Under the pieces are notes generated by a model that saw only the letters and a list, made by a program, of their open reading frames with translations, was not told where the DNA came from and did no database searches. Positions 1 to 8,348 of a stretch of 64,000 bases of DNA are shown in pieces. The translations under genes were made by a program, and so were the position numbers. This DNA is from Vibrio tasmaniensis. Its GTDB lineage: Bacteria; Pseudomonadota; Gammaproteobacteria; Enterobacterales; Vibrionaceae. Every line of letters begins with the position of its first letter. Within the stretch, counting starts at the first letter, position 1. The stretch spans positions 744,001 through 808,000 of the forward strand of contig NZ_AP025511.1 of the NCBI RefSeq assembly GCF_024347635.1. The letters run 5' to 3'.

Positions 1-1057
1 CTCAGGATCTATCCTCGACCTTGCAACGCGTTTAGGTATTTCAGATCGCTATTTACGAACCTTATTCGACAATTACATCGGCGTGTCACCAAAGCAATAT
101 AGCCTTTATAGCCAATTGATGTTTGCCAAGCAGTTATTGCACACCAGTAGCATGAGCATTACCGATGTAGGCTTTGCGAGTGGCTTTAATAGCACGCGTC
201 GTTTCAATGATGCCTTTCTAAAAGAACTGCAGCTCTCGCCAAGCCAAATCCGACGTTCTAAGCCAAGTGGAAATTTGAGCAATCATATTCAGCTAGGCTT
301 TCACGGACCATTAAACTGGAAGCATTTGCTGGATTTCTATCGACGAAGAATGATTGAAGGCGTAGAGGACGTTGGCGAAGACTATTATAAGCGCACGGTA
401 AATGTGAACGGGTCAAAGGGTTGGTTCAAGGCGACTTTAGCCAAAGAAAACCGCTTGGATATTGAATTTGAGTTGGACGATATAAGTCAATTAAGAAGCT
501 TGATTGCTAACATTCGACGCATGTTCGACCTTGATGTCGATATTGCCAAGGTCGAGGCCTTTTTTACAACCATTGACCCCAACTTGGTGGCTAAGAGTGG
601 CATCCGCATTCCTGGCGTGTGGAGTACTTGGGAAGCCGGAGTAAGAGCGATTCTCGGGCAGCAAGTCTCGGTAACCGCAGCCATTGGTCAGCTTAACTTG
701 TTGGTCAAAGAGCTTTCTGGTGAGCATGAGAAAGCCAGCTTCCCAACGCCTAAACAAATAGCTGATGCTGATGTGAGCTTTCTAAGAATGCCTGGAAGTC
801 GTAAGGAAACCTTAAAGCGTTTTGCCCAATACATGGTCGTCAATGAAACTGAACACCCTTCCAAATGGATTGAACTAAAAGGCATTGGACCTTGGACAAT
901 TCAATACGCGCTACTTCGCGGGTTAAGCGAACCAAACCATCTGATAGTTGGTGACTTGGTGGTGAAGAAATTCATCGAGCATCGCCCCGCCATAAATACA
1001 CAGAGTGTTTCGCCTTGGGGAAGTTACGCCACATTCCATTGCTGGAATCAGTCTTAA
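1..1057 (+). CDS. Ada/AlkA-type regulator and DNA-3-methyladenine glycosylase, 5'-truncated by the window
   Basis: This is the C-terminal part of a fused AraC-type regulator and AlkA-type glycosylase, which excises alkylated bases. The reading frame is open from base 2, so the true start lies upstream of the window. The GTG at 83 is only the first start-like codon inside it. The first ~75 visible residues are an AraC helix-turn-helix (LATRLGISDRYLRTLF, then a second helix with DVGFASGFNSTRRFNDAF). The rest is an AlkA fold: VRAILGQQVSV, then the helix-hairpin-helix LKGIGPWTIQYALLRG, followed by GDLVVKK, which carries the catalytic Asp in this family. It ends with the usual PWGSYATFHCW motif. 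An Ada zinc/methyl-acceptor domain may lie off-window. The ogt gene follows 83 bp downstream, which fits an alkylation-repair unit. Confidence 0.88.
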   Translation, partial: SGSILDLATRLGISDRYLRTLFDNYIGVSPKQYSLYSQLMFAKQLLHTSSMSITDVGFASGFNSTRRFNDAFLKELQLSPSQIRRSKPSGNLSNHIQLGFHGPLNWKHLLDFYRRRMIEGVEDVGEDYYKRTVNVNGSKGWFKATLAKENRLDIEFELDDISQLRSLIANIRRMFDLDVDIAKVEAFFTTIDPNLVAKSGIRIPGVWSTWEAGVRAILGQQVSVTAAIGQLNLLVKELSGEHEKASFPTPKQIADADVSFLRMPGSRKETLKRFAQYMVVNETEHPSKWIELKGIGPWTIQYALLRGLSEPNHLIVGDLVVKKFIEHRPAINTQSVSPWGSYATFHCWNQS

Positions 1058-1140
1058 ACGATGTTTCAAGTGGAATTGAGAGACCTCTCTGATATAGAAA
1101 GCAATGAACAAACATTAGAAGTACTAAGCTAGGAGATATT

Positions 1141-1623
1141 ATGGCTAACCGTTTTACTTATTATGAGAGCCCATTGGGAGCCGTGACGTTACAGGCTAAC
1201 GATGAAGGACTGCTCGGTCTTTGGTTTGAAACATACACTACCAAGCCAGAGCAGTTAGGCGTTCGAGATGATGGTTTTCCGATCTTTGCGTTGGCTACCG
1301 AGCAGCTTAATCGTTATTTCTCAGGTGAAGCTATCCAGTTTTCTGTGCCGATCGCAGCCAAGGGAACGCCATTTCAGCAGTCAGTTTGGCAGGCGCTTAC
1401 TACCATTCCTTATGGAGAAACATGGAGCTATGCACAATTGGCGGATGCGATCGGTAACCCGAAAGCGGTGCGCGCAGTGGGACTCGCCAATGGCAAAAAT
1501 CCAGTGTCTGTGATTGTGCCGTGTCACCGTGTGATAGGTAAAAATGGCAAGCTGACCGGGTATGCGGGTGGCGTCGAACGTAAACAGCGCTTATTGGTGA
1601 TTGAGGGAAGAGAACAAGATTAG
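1141..1623 (+). CDS. ogt: Methylated-DNA--protein-cysteine methyltransferase
   Basis: This 160-residue suicide enzyme transfers the methyl group of O6-methylguanine (and O4-methylthymine) to its own cysteine. The active-site motif IVPCHRVIG is present at about residues 123-131, with upstream PFQQSVWQAL and IPYGETWSYAQLA (recognition helix region) and the final GYAGGVERKQRLL. Its length matches Ogt rather than the longer Ada. The ATG at 1141 is preceded by a good AGGAGAT ribosome site. The AlkA-type gene just upstream on the same strand repairs the same class of damage, so the two probably act together and may be co-transcribed. Confidence 0.95.
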   Translation: MANRFTYYESPLGAVTLQANDEGLLGLWFETYTTKPEQLGVRDDGFPIFALATEQLNRYFSGEAIQFSVPIAAKGTPFQQSVWQALTTIPYGETWSYAQLADAIGNPKAVRAVGLANGKNPVSVIVPCHRVIGKNGKLTGYAGGVERKQRLLVIEGREQD

Positions 1624-1802
1624 GAAGCTGTACAACTAGCGACTTGAAGCGTTGTTCTGTGGATTAAGGTTGAAGGTTTGTACGACTCAGGGTGAACATT
1701 AAGAGAGCTCAAGCGTGACTTTGCAATAAATTCGCTACTTTCTGGAAAATACCTGTTTGGTTGCATATTATTTAGCCATGTTTTCTAGGCAAGGATGCCC
1801 AA

Positions 1803-2186
1803 ATGAATAACCATCATTCTCTGATAATAGCTTTCACTAGTGTGTTATTGCTGACTGGTTGTTTAACTGATACCAGTCGCCCCTTTGAAGTACCGCAGCT
1901 TGTTTTGTTCAAAGGGATGTATGAGAACGCGGATGATAATAGCTATCTGCTTTTTGAGTCAGGGAAAATGACCTATCAAACAATCGGCAATACGGTCACT
2001 AGAACTTATCGTATTGAAAATGATTTGATTAACATTGAGTTGAATTCAGGAAATAGCCGAGTGGATTCTGGCTTGATGATGCGAATTCAACAAGAAGGCG
2101 CGGTGTTAACCTGTAACCAGTGTCCAGCAGTGCAGTTAAGCAACGTCTGGACACGTGTTGATAAGCCTTTAGTTGATATGCCTTAG
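1803..2186 (+). CDS. Small putative lipoprotein of unknown function
   Basis: The 127-residue protein begins with a lipoprotein signal: a hydrophobic stretch followed by the lipobox LLTGC, with Cys at about residue 20. It should be lipid-anchored in the envelope. The mature part is rich in beta-strand-like segments (SYLLFESGKMTYQTIGNTVTRTYRIENDLINIEL), has a CNQC pair near the end, and resembles small lipocalin-like or stress lipoproteins only in general form. I do not recognise the family. The start follows an AAGGAT ribosome site. It ends one base before the convergent nhaD gene, with no obvious terminator between them. Confidence 0.75.
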   Translation: MNNHHSLIIAFTSVLLLTGCLTDTSRPFEVPQLVLFKGMYENADDNSYLLFESGKMTYQTIGNTVTRTYRIENDLINIELNSGNSRVDSGLMMRIQQEGAVLTCNQCPAVQLSNVWTRVDKPLVDMP

Positions 2187-2187
2187 A

Positions 2188-3627
2188 CTAGAACATATCA
2201 CCGTTCAGCCATAGGTGAGCGGCGATACTGACCGCATAGCCAATCATGATTACTGGCATCCATTTCAAATGGCCAAAGAAGGTGTACTTACCATGCGCCG
2301 CTCCCATCAATGCCACACCCGCGGCACTACCAATAGACAATAAGCTACCGCCAACGCCTGCAGTTAAAGTGATCAGTAGCCAGTTGCCCATCGACATTTG
2401 GGGTTCCATGGATAACACCGCAAACATCACCGGAATGTTATCGACAATCGCCGATAATATCCCCACCATGACGTTGGCCCAAATTGGATCCCATTGGCTA
2501 TACATCACGCCCGAAGCTAATTCCAAGTAACCAAGTAGACTCAAGCCACCGACACACATTACCACGCCGTAGAAGAACAGCAACGTGTCCCATTCGGCAT
2601 GCGACACTCTTCGAAATACATCGAATGGCACAACAGAACCAAGTCGCTTCAGGGCACCTTCATCGTTATTGGCGATCGCCACCGCTTTTTTCTTCGCGAG
2701 TGAGTTGGGTAAGGTCTTACGTAAGTAATAACCAAAGAACTGCAGATAGGCGAGCCCCATCATCATCCCCATCACAGGAGGGAAGTGGAGTACGGCATGG
2801 AAAGCAACAGCGGTCGCGATTGTCATGATGAACAAGAATACGATTCGTCTTGCACCACGTTTTAATTCAACGTGTTGATGAACCGTGTCAGGTTGGGTGG
2901 TGGGTACAAAGTAAGACATGATCAAAGCAGGGACGAGGTAATTCATCACCGAAGGAATAAACAAAGGAATGAACTCACTAAAACTCACATAACCAGCCTG
3001 CCACACCATGAGCGTTGTGATGTCGCCGAATGGACTGAATGCACCGCCAGCGTTGGCGGCTATCACGATATTCACGCAGGCTAGGTTGACGAATTTAGGG
3101 TTAGAACCTGCCACTTTAAGAACCACAGCACACATCAGTAGAGCTGTCGTGAGGTTGTCGGCAATAGGTGAGATAAAGAAGGCCAGAATACCGGTTATCC
3201 AGAACAAAGAGCGAAAGTTAAAGCCTTTGCCTACCATCCACGCTTGCAGCGCATCAAACAGTCTTCTCTCTTCCATGGCGCTAATGTATGTCATGGCTAC
3301 GAGCAAGAAAAGTAACAGTTCGGCGTATTCGAGTAAGTTGTGTTCAAGCGCTTGTTTAGCCACTTCAACAAGGTTGTGTTCTTGGTAGGTGAAACCAATG
3401 ATTATCCAGATCAGGCCTGCAGCAAGCAGAACGGGTTTGGACTTTCGGAGCTTTAGGTATTCCTCCATCATCACCACGATGTAGGCGACAACGAAAATGG
3501 TCAGCGATAGGTAGCCAGCAAACGAGCTAGTTAGCTTGAGCGGTTCTCCTAACTGAGAAGTGGCTGCGCCTGCTACCGTAGAAAAAAATAATAAAGAGAG
3601 AACAGCAGAAAGCTGGATACCTAACAT
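2188..3627 (-). CDS. nhaD: NhaD-type sodium/proton antiporter
   Basis: This 479-residue inner-membrane protein exchanges cytoplasmic Na+ (or Li+) for H+, which supports salt and pH homeostasis. It has an N-terminal signal-like helix and about a dozen further hydrophobic segments. Features of the NhaD branch of the ion transporter superfamily are visible: the FFISPIADNLTTALLM region, NIVIAANAGGAFSPFGDITTLMVWQAG, and a later AIVDNIPVMFAVL and GSAAGVALMG. NhaD is typical of marine Vibrio. It is monocistronic, convergent with the lipoprotein gene and divergent from the yjiH-like gene. Confidence 0.93.
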   Translation of the reverse strand: MLGIQLSAVLSLLFFSTVAGAATSQLGEPLKLTSSFAGYLSLTIFVVAYIVVMMEEYLKLRKSKPVLLAAGLIWIIIGFTYQEHNLVEVAKQALEHNLLEYAELLLFLLVAMTYISAMEERRLFDALQAWMVGKGFNFRSLFWITGILAFFISPIADNLTTALLMCAVVLKVAGSNPKFVNLACVNIVIAANAGGAFSPFGDITTLMVWQAGYVSFSEFIPLFIPSVMNYLVPALIMSYFVPTTQPDTVHQHVELKRGARRIVFLFIMTIATAVAFHAVLHFPPVMGMMMGLAYLQFFGYYLRKTLPNSLAKKKAVAIANNDEGALKRLGSVVPFDVFRRVSHAEWDTLLFFYGVVMCVGGLSLLGYLELASGVMYSQWDPIWANVMVGILSAIVDNIPVMFAVLSMEPQMSMGNWLLITLTAGVGGSLLSIGSAAGVALMGAAHGKYTFFGHLKWMPVIMIGYAVSIAAHLWLNGDMF

Positions 3628-4053
3628 GGATTACGCTCCGAAGTTAATAAGTTATTAACACGGGTAAAAGCGTAGACCTAAATAATCCTGTGCAGTGTGA
3701 TAGATATCTTAATAATTCAATAGATTATATTGAAAACAGTAGATTGGGTGAAAACGAGAGATCACGGTGAAAGATTTTTTTTGGCTTTCTATTCGAAGCC
3801 TGATTATTGTGACAATTGTGTGCCCTTTTGGTTGCGGTGTTGAAGCTAGGTTTGTTTAGTTTTGTATGAGAAATATTCTAATCTATTTAGCGTATGCTTC
3901 TGCTTTTAAATACTAATCACAGTTTTATATGTTGCTTAGATTCTTTTATTTAAACCGATGCACTATTTGATTTTGGTCATTAACCTTTTTCTCATTAGTT
4001 TGCACTATCTATACGTGTTCTGTTCCACATAAACGAGATGTATAGAGGTCCTT
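3628..4053. other. Divergent intergenic region nhaD / yjiH-like gene
   Basis: This is a 426-bp AT-rich spacer holding the promoters of both divergent units. I could not assign convincing -35/-10 pairs or a named operator. A ribosome site (GAGGTCC) lies just before the ATG at 4054. I see no ORF, RNA hairpin or repeat here. Confidence 0.5.
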
Positions 4054-4791
4054 ATGACTAATCAAACCAAAACCGATCGTAAAGTCACGATCGGCAGCTA
4101 TATCGCACTCGCGTTCGCGATTGTGTTCTTTTCAGGCTTAATGCAGTCCAATGAATGGTATGGAGTGCTCGATTTTACGACGCTTAACGGTTCATTCGGT
4201 AAGGTTGCTTACGATGTGAGTGAGTCGGCCGATGGTATTCAAGCCGCTACCACGTCATTGCGTGGTAAAGGCGGCAGTGGTGCTCGCGACGGTTTCATTT
4301 TTGCTTTGACACTTATTCCGACCGTGATGTTTGCACTGGGTATGATCAACGTACTTGAGCACTACGGCGCACTGGATGCGGCTCGTAAACTACTGACACC
4401 TCTGCTTCGTCCTTTGATGGGCATTCCAGGTAACTCAGGCTTGGCACTGATTGCTTCTCTGCAAAGTACCGATGCTGGTGCAGCGATGACACGTCAGCTC
4501 AAAGATGAAGGGCACCTCACTAAGCGTGAAACCGATGTGTTTACGATGTTTCAATTCACTGCGGGTGCGGCAATCGTTAACTTTTTCTCTTCAGGCGCAG
4601 TGCTGTTTACTCTGACAGCGATGGATGGTTCTTTGGCAGTGACATCGTCAATTGGTTTGGCTGTTGCGGTGATGTTTATCTTCAAGTTTGTTGGTGCGAA
4701 CTTATTCCGCCTCTACCTCAACATTACTGAAGGTAAAGAAGACAAAACAAAATCAGACAAAGAACAAAAACTGGAAGAGGAAGTAGCATAA
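4054..4791 (+). CDS. YjiH-like nucleoside-recognition (Gate) domain membrane protein
   Basis: This 245-residue inner-membrane protein is related to E. coli YjiH and, more distantly, to SpmA-type nucleoside-recognition (Gate) proteins. The substrate of this family is not settled. Visible features are several hydrophobic helices, the conserved GARDGFIFALTLIPTVMFALG and LTPLLRPLMGIPGNSGLALIASLQSTDAGAAM segments split by short loops, and a charged tail (KEDKTKSDKEQKLEEE). The stop overlaps the ATG of the next gene by one base, so the two halves are translationally coupled and probably form one complex, as YjiH and YjiG are always paired. Confidence 0.8.
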   Translation: MTNQTKTDRKVTIGSYIALAFAIVFFSGLMQSNEWYGVLDFTTLNGSFGKVAYDVSESADGIQAATTSLRGKGGSGARDGFIFALTLIPTVMFALGMINVLEHYGALDAARKLLTPLLRPLMGIPGNSGLALIASLQSTDAGAAMTRQLKDEGHLTKRETDVFTMFQFTAGAAIVNFFSSGAVLFTLTAMDGSLAVTSSIGLAVAVMFIFKFVGANLFRLYLNITEGKEDKTKSDKEQKLEEEVA

Positions 4792-5258
4792 TGAGCGAAG
4801 TTAAAGCAAAGAAACCAATGGTTACTGATATTTTCGTTGAAGGTGCTAAGAAAGGCTGGGTGATTGCCACAACCTCTACAGTACCTAATGTTCTGATGGC
4901 GTTTGTGATTATTAAGGCGTTGCAGATTACGGGCGCGCTGGATCTGATGGGTAGTGTGTTTGCACCTATCATGGCGGTATTTGGTTTACCGGGCGAAGCG
5001 GCAGCAGTATTGATTGGCGCGTGGATGTCGATGGGTGGTGCAGTCGGTGTGGTTATCACGCTATTTGACCAAGGCATTCTGAACGGCAACCATATTGCTA
5101 TTTTGGCGCCAGCTATCTACTTGATGGGTTCTCAGGTGCAATATATGGGACGCATCATGGGACCAATTGGTACTGAAGGTCGTTATATCCCTGTGATGAT
5201 CGCGATTTCAGTATTGAATGCGTTTGGTGCTATGTTTTTGATGAACATTATTTTGTAA
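4791..5258 (+). CDS. YjiG-like (SpmB-type) membrane protein
   Basis: This 155-residue partner of the preceding gene has four to five hydrophobic helices with conserved TSTVPNVLMAFV, GLPGEAAAVLIGAWMSMGGAVG, and the loop GSQVQYMGRIMG. It matches YjiG / SpmB-type proteins in length and motif order. Function is unknown; a transport or nucleoside-sensing role is often proposed for the family. Its 5' end overlaps the yjiH-like gene by one base. The hairpin at 5327-5358 downstream can stop transcription of this pair as well as of the opposing sRNA. Confidence 0.8.
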   Translation: MSEVKAKKPMVTDIFVEGAKKGWVIATTSTVPNVLMAFVIIKALQITGALDLMGSVFAPIMAVFGLPGEAAAVLIGAWMSMGGAVGVVITLFDQGILNGNHIAILAPAIYLMGSQVQYMGRIMGPIGTEGRYIPVMIAISVLNAFGAMFLMNIIL

Positions 5259-5319
5259 CGTGGTTTTTCACGGATAGCTACTATTTGAACGATTAGTTAC
5301 TAATAGCTTTTAGCTGTTG

Positions 5320-5634
5320 AAAAAAGAAACCCCGCTTGGCTTTCACCAAACGGGGTTTATTCTTTTTCGTAGCCATCCTGCTACTGACGTTGTTACTTAT
5401 TTTTTAATAAGGTCACGTATGCTCCTTGCATCGTTCCTTGATTTGGCTAAATCCTTTAACCTATCCAACCCATCGCCTTCCTAGCGGTGTCCTTGCTAAC
5501 TCATCATCCTGACAAGTGGCTCAATCCTAGAGCATAACTTCCTTGCTGATAACTCATCCTAAGTCATCAAATCTTCATCCTGAAGATACCTAATCCGTTA
5601 GGCTTTTTCCTGTTCCTGCCAACTCCCTGTCGAC
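5320..5634 (-). ncRNA. csrB: CsrB-family regulatory RNA (sequesters CsrA)
   Basis: The minus strand carries a ~315-nt RNA with 16 GGA triplets, mostly in AGGA/AAGGA/CAGGAT contexts and many within short hairpin loops. This is the repeated CsrA-binding signature of CsrB/CsrC RNAs. The predicted 5' end, GTCGACAGGGAG, matches the start I recall for E. coli CsrB. It ends at a strong terminator whose minus-strand T-run is TTTCTTTTTT. A sigma-70 type promoter and a distant GacA/VarA box are correctly placed upstream. By analogy it binds and titrates CsrA, relieving post-transcriptional repression under control of the VarS/VarA two-component system. No protein frame fits this stretch. Confidence 0.9.
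5327..5358. terminator. Bidirectional rho-independent terminator (csrB / yjiG-like)
   Basis: AAACCCCG (5327-5334) pairs with CGGGGTTT (5351-5358), extended by a TTGG/CCAA inner stem. The T-run is long on the minus strand (csrB end) and weaker on the plus strand. Confidence 0.92.
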
Positions 5635-5640
5635 ATGTGT

Positions 5641-5669
5641 ATTAAACACTTTGGAACCTTTATTCGCAA
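5641..5669 (-). promoter_or_regulatory. Sigma-70 type promoter of csrB
   Basis: On the minus strand a -35 TTGCGA (5664-5669) is separated by 17 bp from a -10 TTTAAT (5641-5646), with six bases before the predicted first base G at 5634. Confidence 0.7.
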
Positions 5670-5794
5670 TTGGCCTTAGGAAATAAATATTCTCGTTAAC
5701 CAAAATAAATATGCGTGGATTCATATAAAACAAGGAGTTGGGTTTGTATTTTAGGGATTTTCTGCGAAGCTTGATTGTGATCTCTTACGTTCGG

Positions 5795-5812
5795 TGTGAG
5801 AGATCTCTTACA
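5795..5812. promoter_or_regulatory. VarA (GacA/UvrY) binding box upstream of csrB
   Basis: The 18-bp near-palindrome TGTGAGAGATCTCTTACA fits the GacA-box form TGTAAG-N6-CTTACA with one change. It lies about 160-180 bp upstream of the predicted csrB start, the same kind of distance as the UvrY activating site of E. coli csrB. It is about 95 bp upstream of the MAPEG gene on the other strand. Confidence 0.8.
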
Positions 5813-5905
5813 AATGTTCGGGCGCGAATATCATACTTTGTTGACCCCATCCTTCGATAGGTGAGCAAAATACGCTCAATAAACTCAAAGTAATAGGAAA
5901 ATATA

Positions 5906-6292
5906 ATGGTTACAGCACTTTACGCAGCCTTACTGACGGTCGTAATGATTTGGTTGGCGATAGAAGTCATTAAGCAAAGACGAATCAATCTGGTTGCCCA
6001 TGCCGATGGCGGTGTTGAGTCGCTACAGATAGCACGTTCCGCACAAAGTAACGCAATGGATTACATCCCAATCACGGTTATTTTGATGGGGTTTTTAGAG
6101 GTGAATGGTGCCAGTGTGTGGCTTATTCATGCCATTGGTGTCGCATTTATTCTGGGGCGAGTGATTCATGCAAAAGGCATTTTGGCAAAAAACTTCAAAG
6201 GTAGAAAAGTGGGCATGGTGTTAACGCTTATCTGCATGATCTCTTTGATTGTCCTAAACTTAGCTTACCTACCTTTTGATAAAATGTTCTAG
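5906..6292 (+). CDS. MAPEG-family membrane protein
   Basis: This 128-residue protein has four hydrophobic helices and the hallmarks of the MAPEG fold (membrane-associated proteins in eicosanoid and glutathione metabolism): KQRRINLVAHADGG and ARSAQSNAMDYIPITVILMG early, then GRVIHAKG after the third helix. It is close to the bacterial YecN-type members, whose substrate is unknown; some family members conjugate glutathione. The ATG follows an AGGAAAATATA ribosome site. The next gene starts 8 bp after its stop, so the two are probably co-transcribed. Confidence 0.85.
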   Translation: MVTALYAALLTVVMIWLAIEVIKQRRINLVAHADGGVESLQIARSAQSNAMDYIPITVILMGFLEVNGASVWLIHAIGVAFILGRVIHAKGILAKNFKGRKVGMVLTLICMISLIVLNLAYLPFDKMF

Positions 6293-6300
6293 GGAGCATT

Positions 6301-6831
6301 ATGGCATTACGCCTTCCCCCTGCTTGGGCGATTGTCCTTGCGGGGCTAATACTCAATATCATGGCGATTGTCATGTCGAGCTTGGTGCTCGACAAAATTG
6401 AAGCGGAGAAATCGGAATACAAGGATCGTAAATACGGCAATGTGTACTCTATACAATTGGCCTGGAATACGATCGAAACCCTAGAGCGTAAGCGTGAAGC
6501 TATTCTTATTCACCTTGATAAGTTATCTAAGGAAGCCGCACAACCCGTCACTATTCTTGATGAAGCGCTTCGCGGCCAACTTCGGAGTTGGGTGAGTGAT
6601 GAGGTACCGGCTATCTCACTGGCAAATTTACCCAAGCTTATGATGCTGATAAACAGTGCTCAAGAATCACAACGCTCACGTATCGATGACTATTATCTGG
6701 ATAATCTTACCTTGGTTGAGTTAATCCAAAGGCTCGATGAGAAAATGGCTTTCTATAAGAATATTGCGCTGTTTCTTCAGGTGTTTGGTTTGGCACTTAT
6801 CTTAGCTCGGGACCTCGCTAGAAGGCCTTAG
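6301..6831 (+). CDS. Unknown inner-membrane protein with coiled-coil middle
   Basis: I do not recognise this 176-residue protein. It has a membrane helix at about residues 8-30 (AWAIVLAGLILNIMAIVMSS) and another near the C-terminus (about 153-170, NIALFLQVFGLALILARDL). Between them lies a long charged, heptad-like helical region with QLAWNTIETLERKREAILIHL and ELIQRLDEKMAFYK. This topology, with a likely periplasmic helical segment between two anchors, resembles sensor-type four-helix domains lacking an output domain. The start has a GGGAG ribosome site, and the gene sits 8 bp after the MAPEG gene. Confidence 0.7.
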   Translation: MALRLPPAWAIVLAGLILNIMAIVMSSLVLDKIEAEKSEYKDRKYGNVYSIQLAWNTIETLERKREAILIHLDKLSKEAAQPVTILDEALRGQLRSWVSDEVPAISLANLPKLMMLINSAQESQRSRIDDYYLDNLTLVELIQRLDEKMAFYKNIALFLQVFGLALILARDLARRP

Positions 6832-6872
6832 CTTTTAATCTTATTCCCCTATTTACTTATCTACTTGTTCCG

Positions 6873-7508
6873 CTAGCGAGACTCACTTGGCAGGTTAGGG
6901 TGTTGTTGGCCTTGGTACTTCTGTAATTGTTCTTTTAGCCCTTTAAACGTGCTCAGTGCACTATCAATCGATAATTTGTTCATCAACCAATTTGGCAGGA
7001 TGCCACCTGCGTTCGCGTAAGCGGTGTAGGTGATGTAGGTATTACCATTGGTGAGCGGTTGCAGAGTCCATAAGGCATCTACATCATAAATTCGAATGTA
7101 CCCCGACTCTTTCGCCAAATAATCAGACGCATCCTTGATCGACAAGACAAACTGCCCATCCTCGATACTGTATTTTGAGTAGGTCACCATATCTCGGTCT
7201 CTAGCAGGCCAAGGCGCTTTGAACTGGGTATAGACGATATTTTCATCCTCAGATATCTGCATCAAGACACGACTTTCCGATACGTTATCTATCCAGTTTG
7301 GCACGTTCTCGCTGTCTTCCAATAACAGCAAAAAACCAGAATAAGTGGTGGGCGTTTGCATTTGTGCTCGTATTTCTACCAAGCCTTCAGTGTGAGGTCT
7401 CTTATCAATGATGATGCCATCTTCACTTTTTACGAACTGCCATGAAGCAGCGTAAGTCAGTGTTGATAAAGCATAGAGCCCGATAGCTAAAATCTTAGGT
7501 AATATCAT
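6873..7508 (-). CDS. Exported START-domain protein
   Basis: The 211-residue protein has a cleavable-looking signal (to about residue 20, ending TYAASW) followed by a START/SRPBCC lipid-binding domain. Typical motifs are EDSENVPNWIDNVSESRVL, FKAPWPARDRDMV and the C-terminal AGGILPNWLMNKLSIDSALSTFKGLKEQL. Such proteins bind hydrophobic ligands in a deep cavity; the ligand here cannot be told from sequence. The ATG follows GGAAG. The gene stands alone on the minus strand, convergent with the preceding unknown gene. Confidence 0.85.
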   Translation of the reverse strand: MILPKILAIGLYALSTLTYAASWQFVKSEDGIIIDKRPHTEGLVEIRAQMQTPTTYSGFLLLLEDSENVPNWIDNVSESRVLMQISEDENIVYTQFKAPWPARDRDMVTYSKYSIEDGQFVLSIKDASDYLAKESGYIRIYDVDALWTLQPLTNGNTYITYTAYANAGGILPNWLMNKLSIDSALSTFKGLKEQLQKYQGQQHPNLPSESR

Positions 7509-7672
7509 TATTCTTCCATGAAAAGAAAAGCTTATCTTTAGGAGTATAGAATAAAAATGGTTTTGATTCGTGCTGAAATCGCATTGATTTATCTCTGATT
7601 TGAGCGTTACATCGCTGTTTATCTTGGTGTTATCAATAATTGGCAGCTTATCTGTATTTGAGCCGTGAAAAT

Positions 7673-7704
7673 AAAAACGGAAGCGTTCGGTCGCTTCCGT
7701 TTTT
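7673..7704. terminator. Terminator after the YHS-domain gene
   Basis: AAAAACGGAAGCG pairs with CGCTTCCGTTTTT around a 6-nt loop (7686-7691). T-runs on both strands make it bidirectional. It serves the minus-strand YHS gene at 7762. Confidence 0.9.
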
Positions 7705-7746
7705 GTTAGTGGGCAATGGGTAAACGTTGAAGGCTAGAACCTAGAA

Positions 7747-7770
7747 CTTAAAGCTTAAAGCTTAAAGCTT
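7747..7770. repeat. Short 7-bp tandem repeat at the 3' end of the YHS gene
   Basis: Three and a half copies of a CTTAAAG heptamer lie across the last codons and stop of the YHS gene. This is probably slippage-derived. Confidence 0.7.
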
Positions 7771-8238
7771 GTAGGCTTCCACGGTTTTTATAGTGGTCCA
7801 ATTGCTGTTGGCGTCTTGGATGAATTCTTGCGTATTCTCCAGCCAACGCTTTTGAACTGACTTATCTAAGTTCAAGTACAGCTTCCCATCTTCTACTTTC
7901 CAAGCGAGAGGGTCGGTTTCAAATTTCTTACCCATTGCCACACCAAAGGCACAATAGCCACCATATTGAGGTGCATAAGCCGATGGGTTAGATCGGAATT
8001 CATCTCGGTTTTCACTGCTCACAAAGTTATAAATCGCATTCTTATAAGTCGCTGTGAATTCAGATGTGCCTTTAAGTGGACTTTCATTGGCAAAGTAAGC
8101 GACAGGGTCATAGCCTTTGATCGCGAGATCATTGTTGTCGACACTCATATCAAGGTCTGCTGCCATTAACGAAAAGCTGGTTCCTAGTAACGCGGCCAAT
8201 AGAGTGATTTTTTGACTGGTCGATTTCATGTGTGACAT
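7762..8238 (-). CDS. Exported YHS-domain protein
   Basis: The 158-residue protein has a signal peptide (cleavage near residue 27, FSLMAAD) and a YHS domain: KGYDPVAYF, the Y-N-F-S-S core with a following P-SAYAPQYGGYCAFGVAMG. The YHS fold is often found in metal-handling or oxidoreductase-linked proteins; here only the fold can be called. It ends with a tryptophan-rich tail (WLENTQEF, NSNWTTIK). The ATG at 8238 is preceded by AAGGAACTTGAT. It is divergent from the AraC-type regulator at 8349, which may control it. Confidence 0.85.
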   Translation of the reverse strand: MSHMKSTSQKITLLAALLGTSFSLMAADLDMSVDNNDLAIKGYDPVAYFANESPLKGTSEFTATYKNAIYNFVSSENRDEFRSNPSAYAPQYGGYCAFGVAMGKKFETDPLAWKVEDGKLYLNLDKSVQKRWLENTQEFIQDANSNWTTIKTVEAYKL

Positions 8239-8348
8239 ATCAAGTTCCTTGTCAGTGTTGGTTATTTTGTTTGAAGTAATTTAGCCCACTTGTCCGGTCT
8301 ATAAAGGGACAAAAGAACTAAAAACTAAGCGAATCGTTCGGAGGGTGC

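Noticed and set aside
2246..3388. Several ORFs of 70-126 codons opposite nhaD
   Set aside because: They are antisense shadows with low-complexity, serine/proline-rich translations and no ribosome sites.
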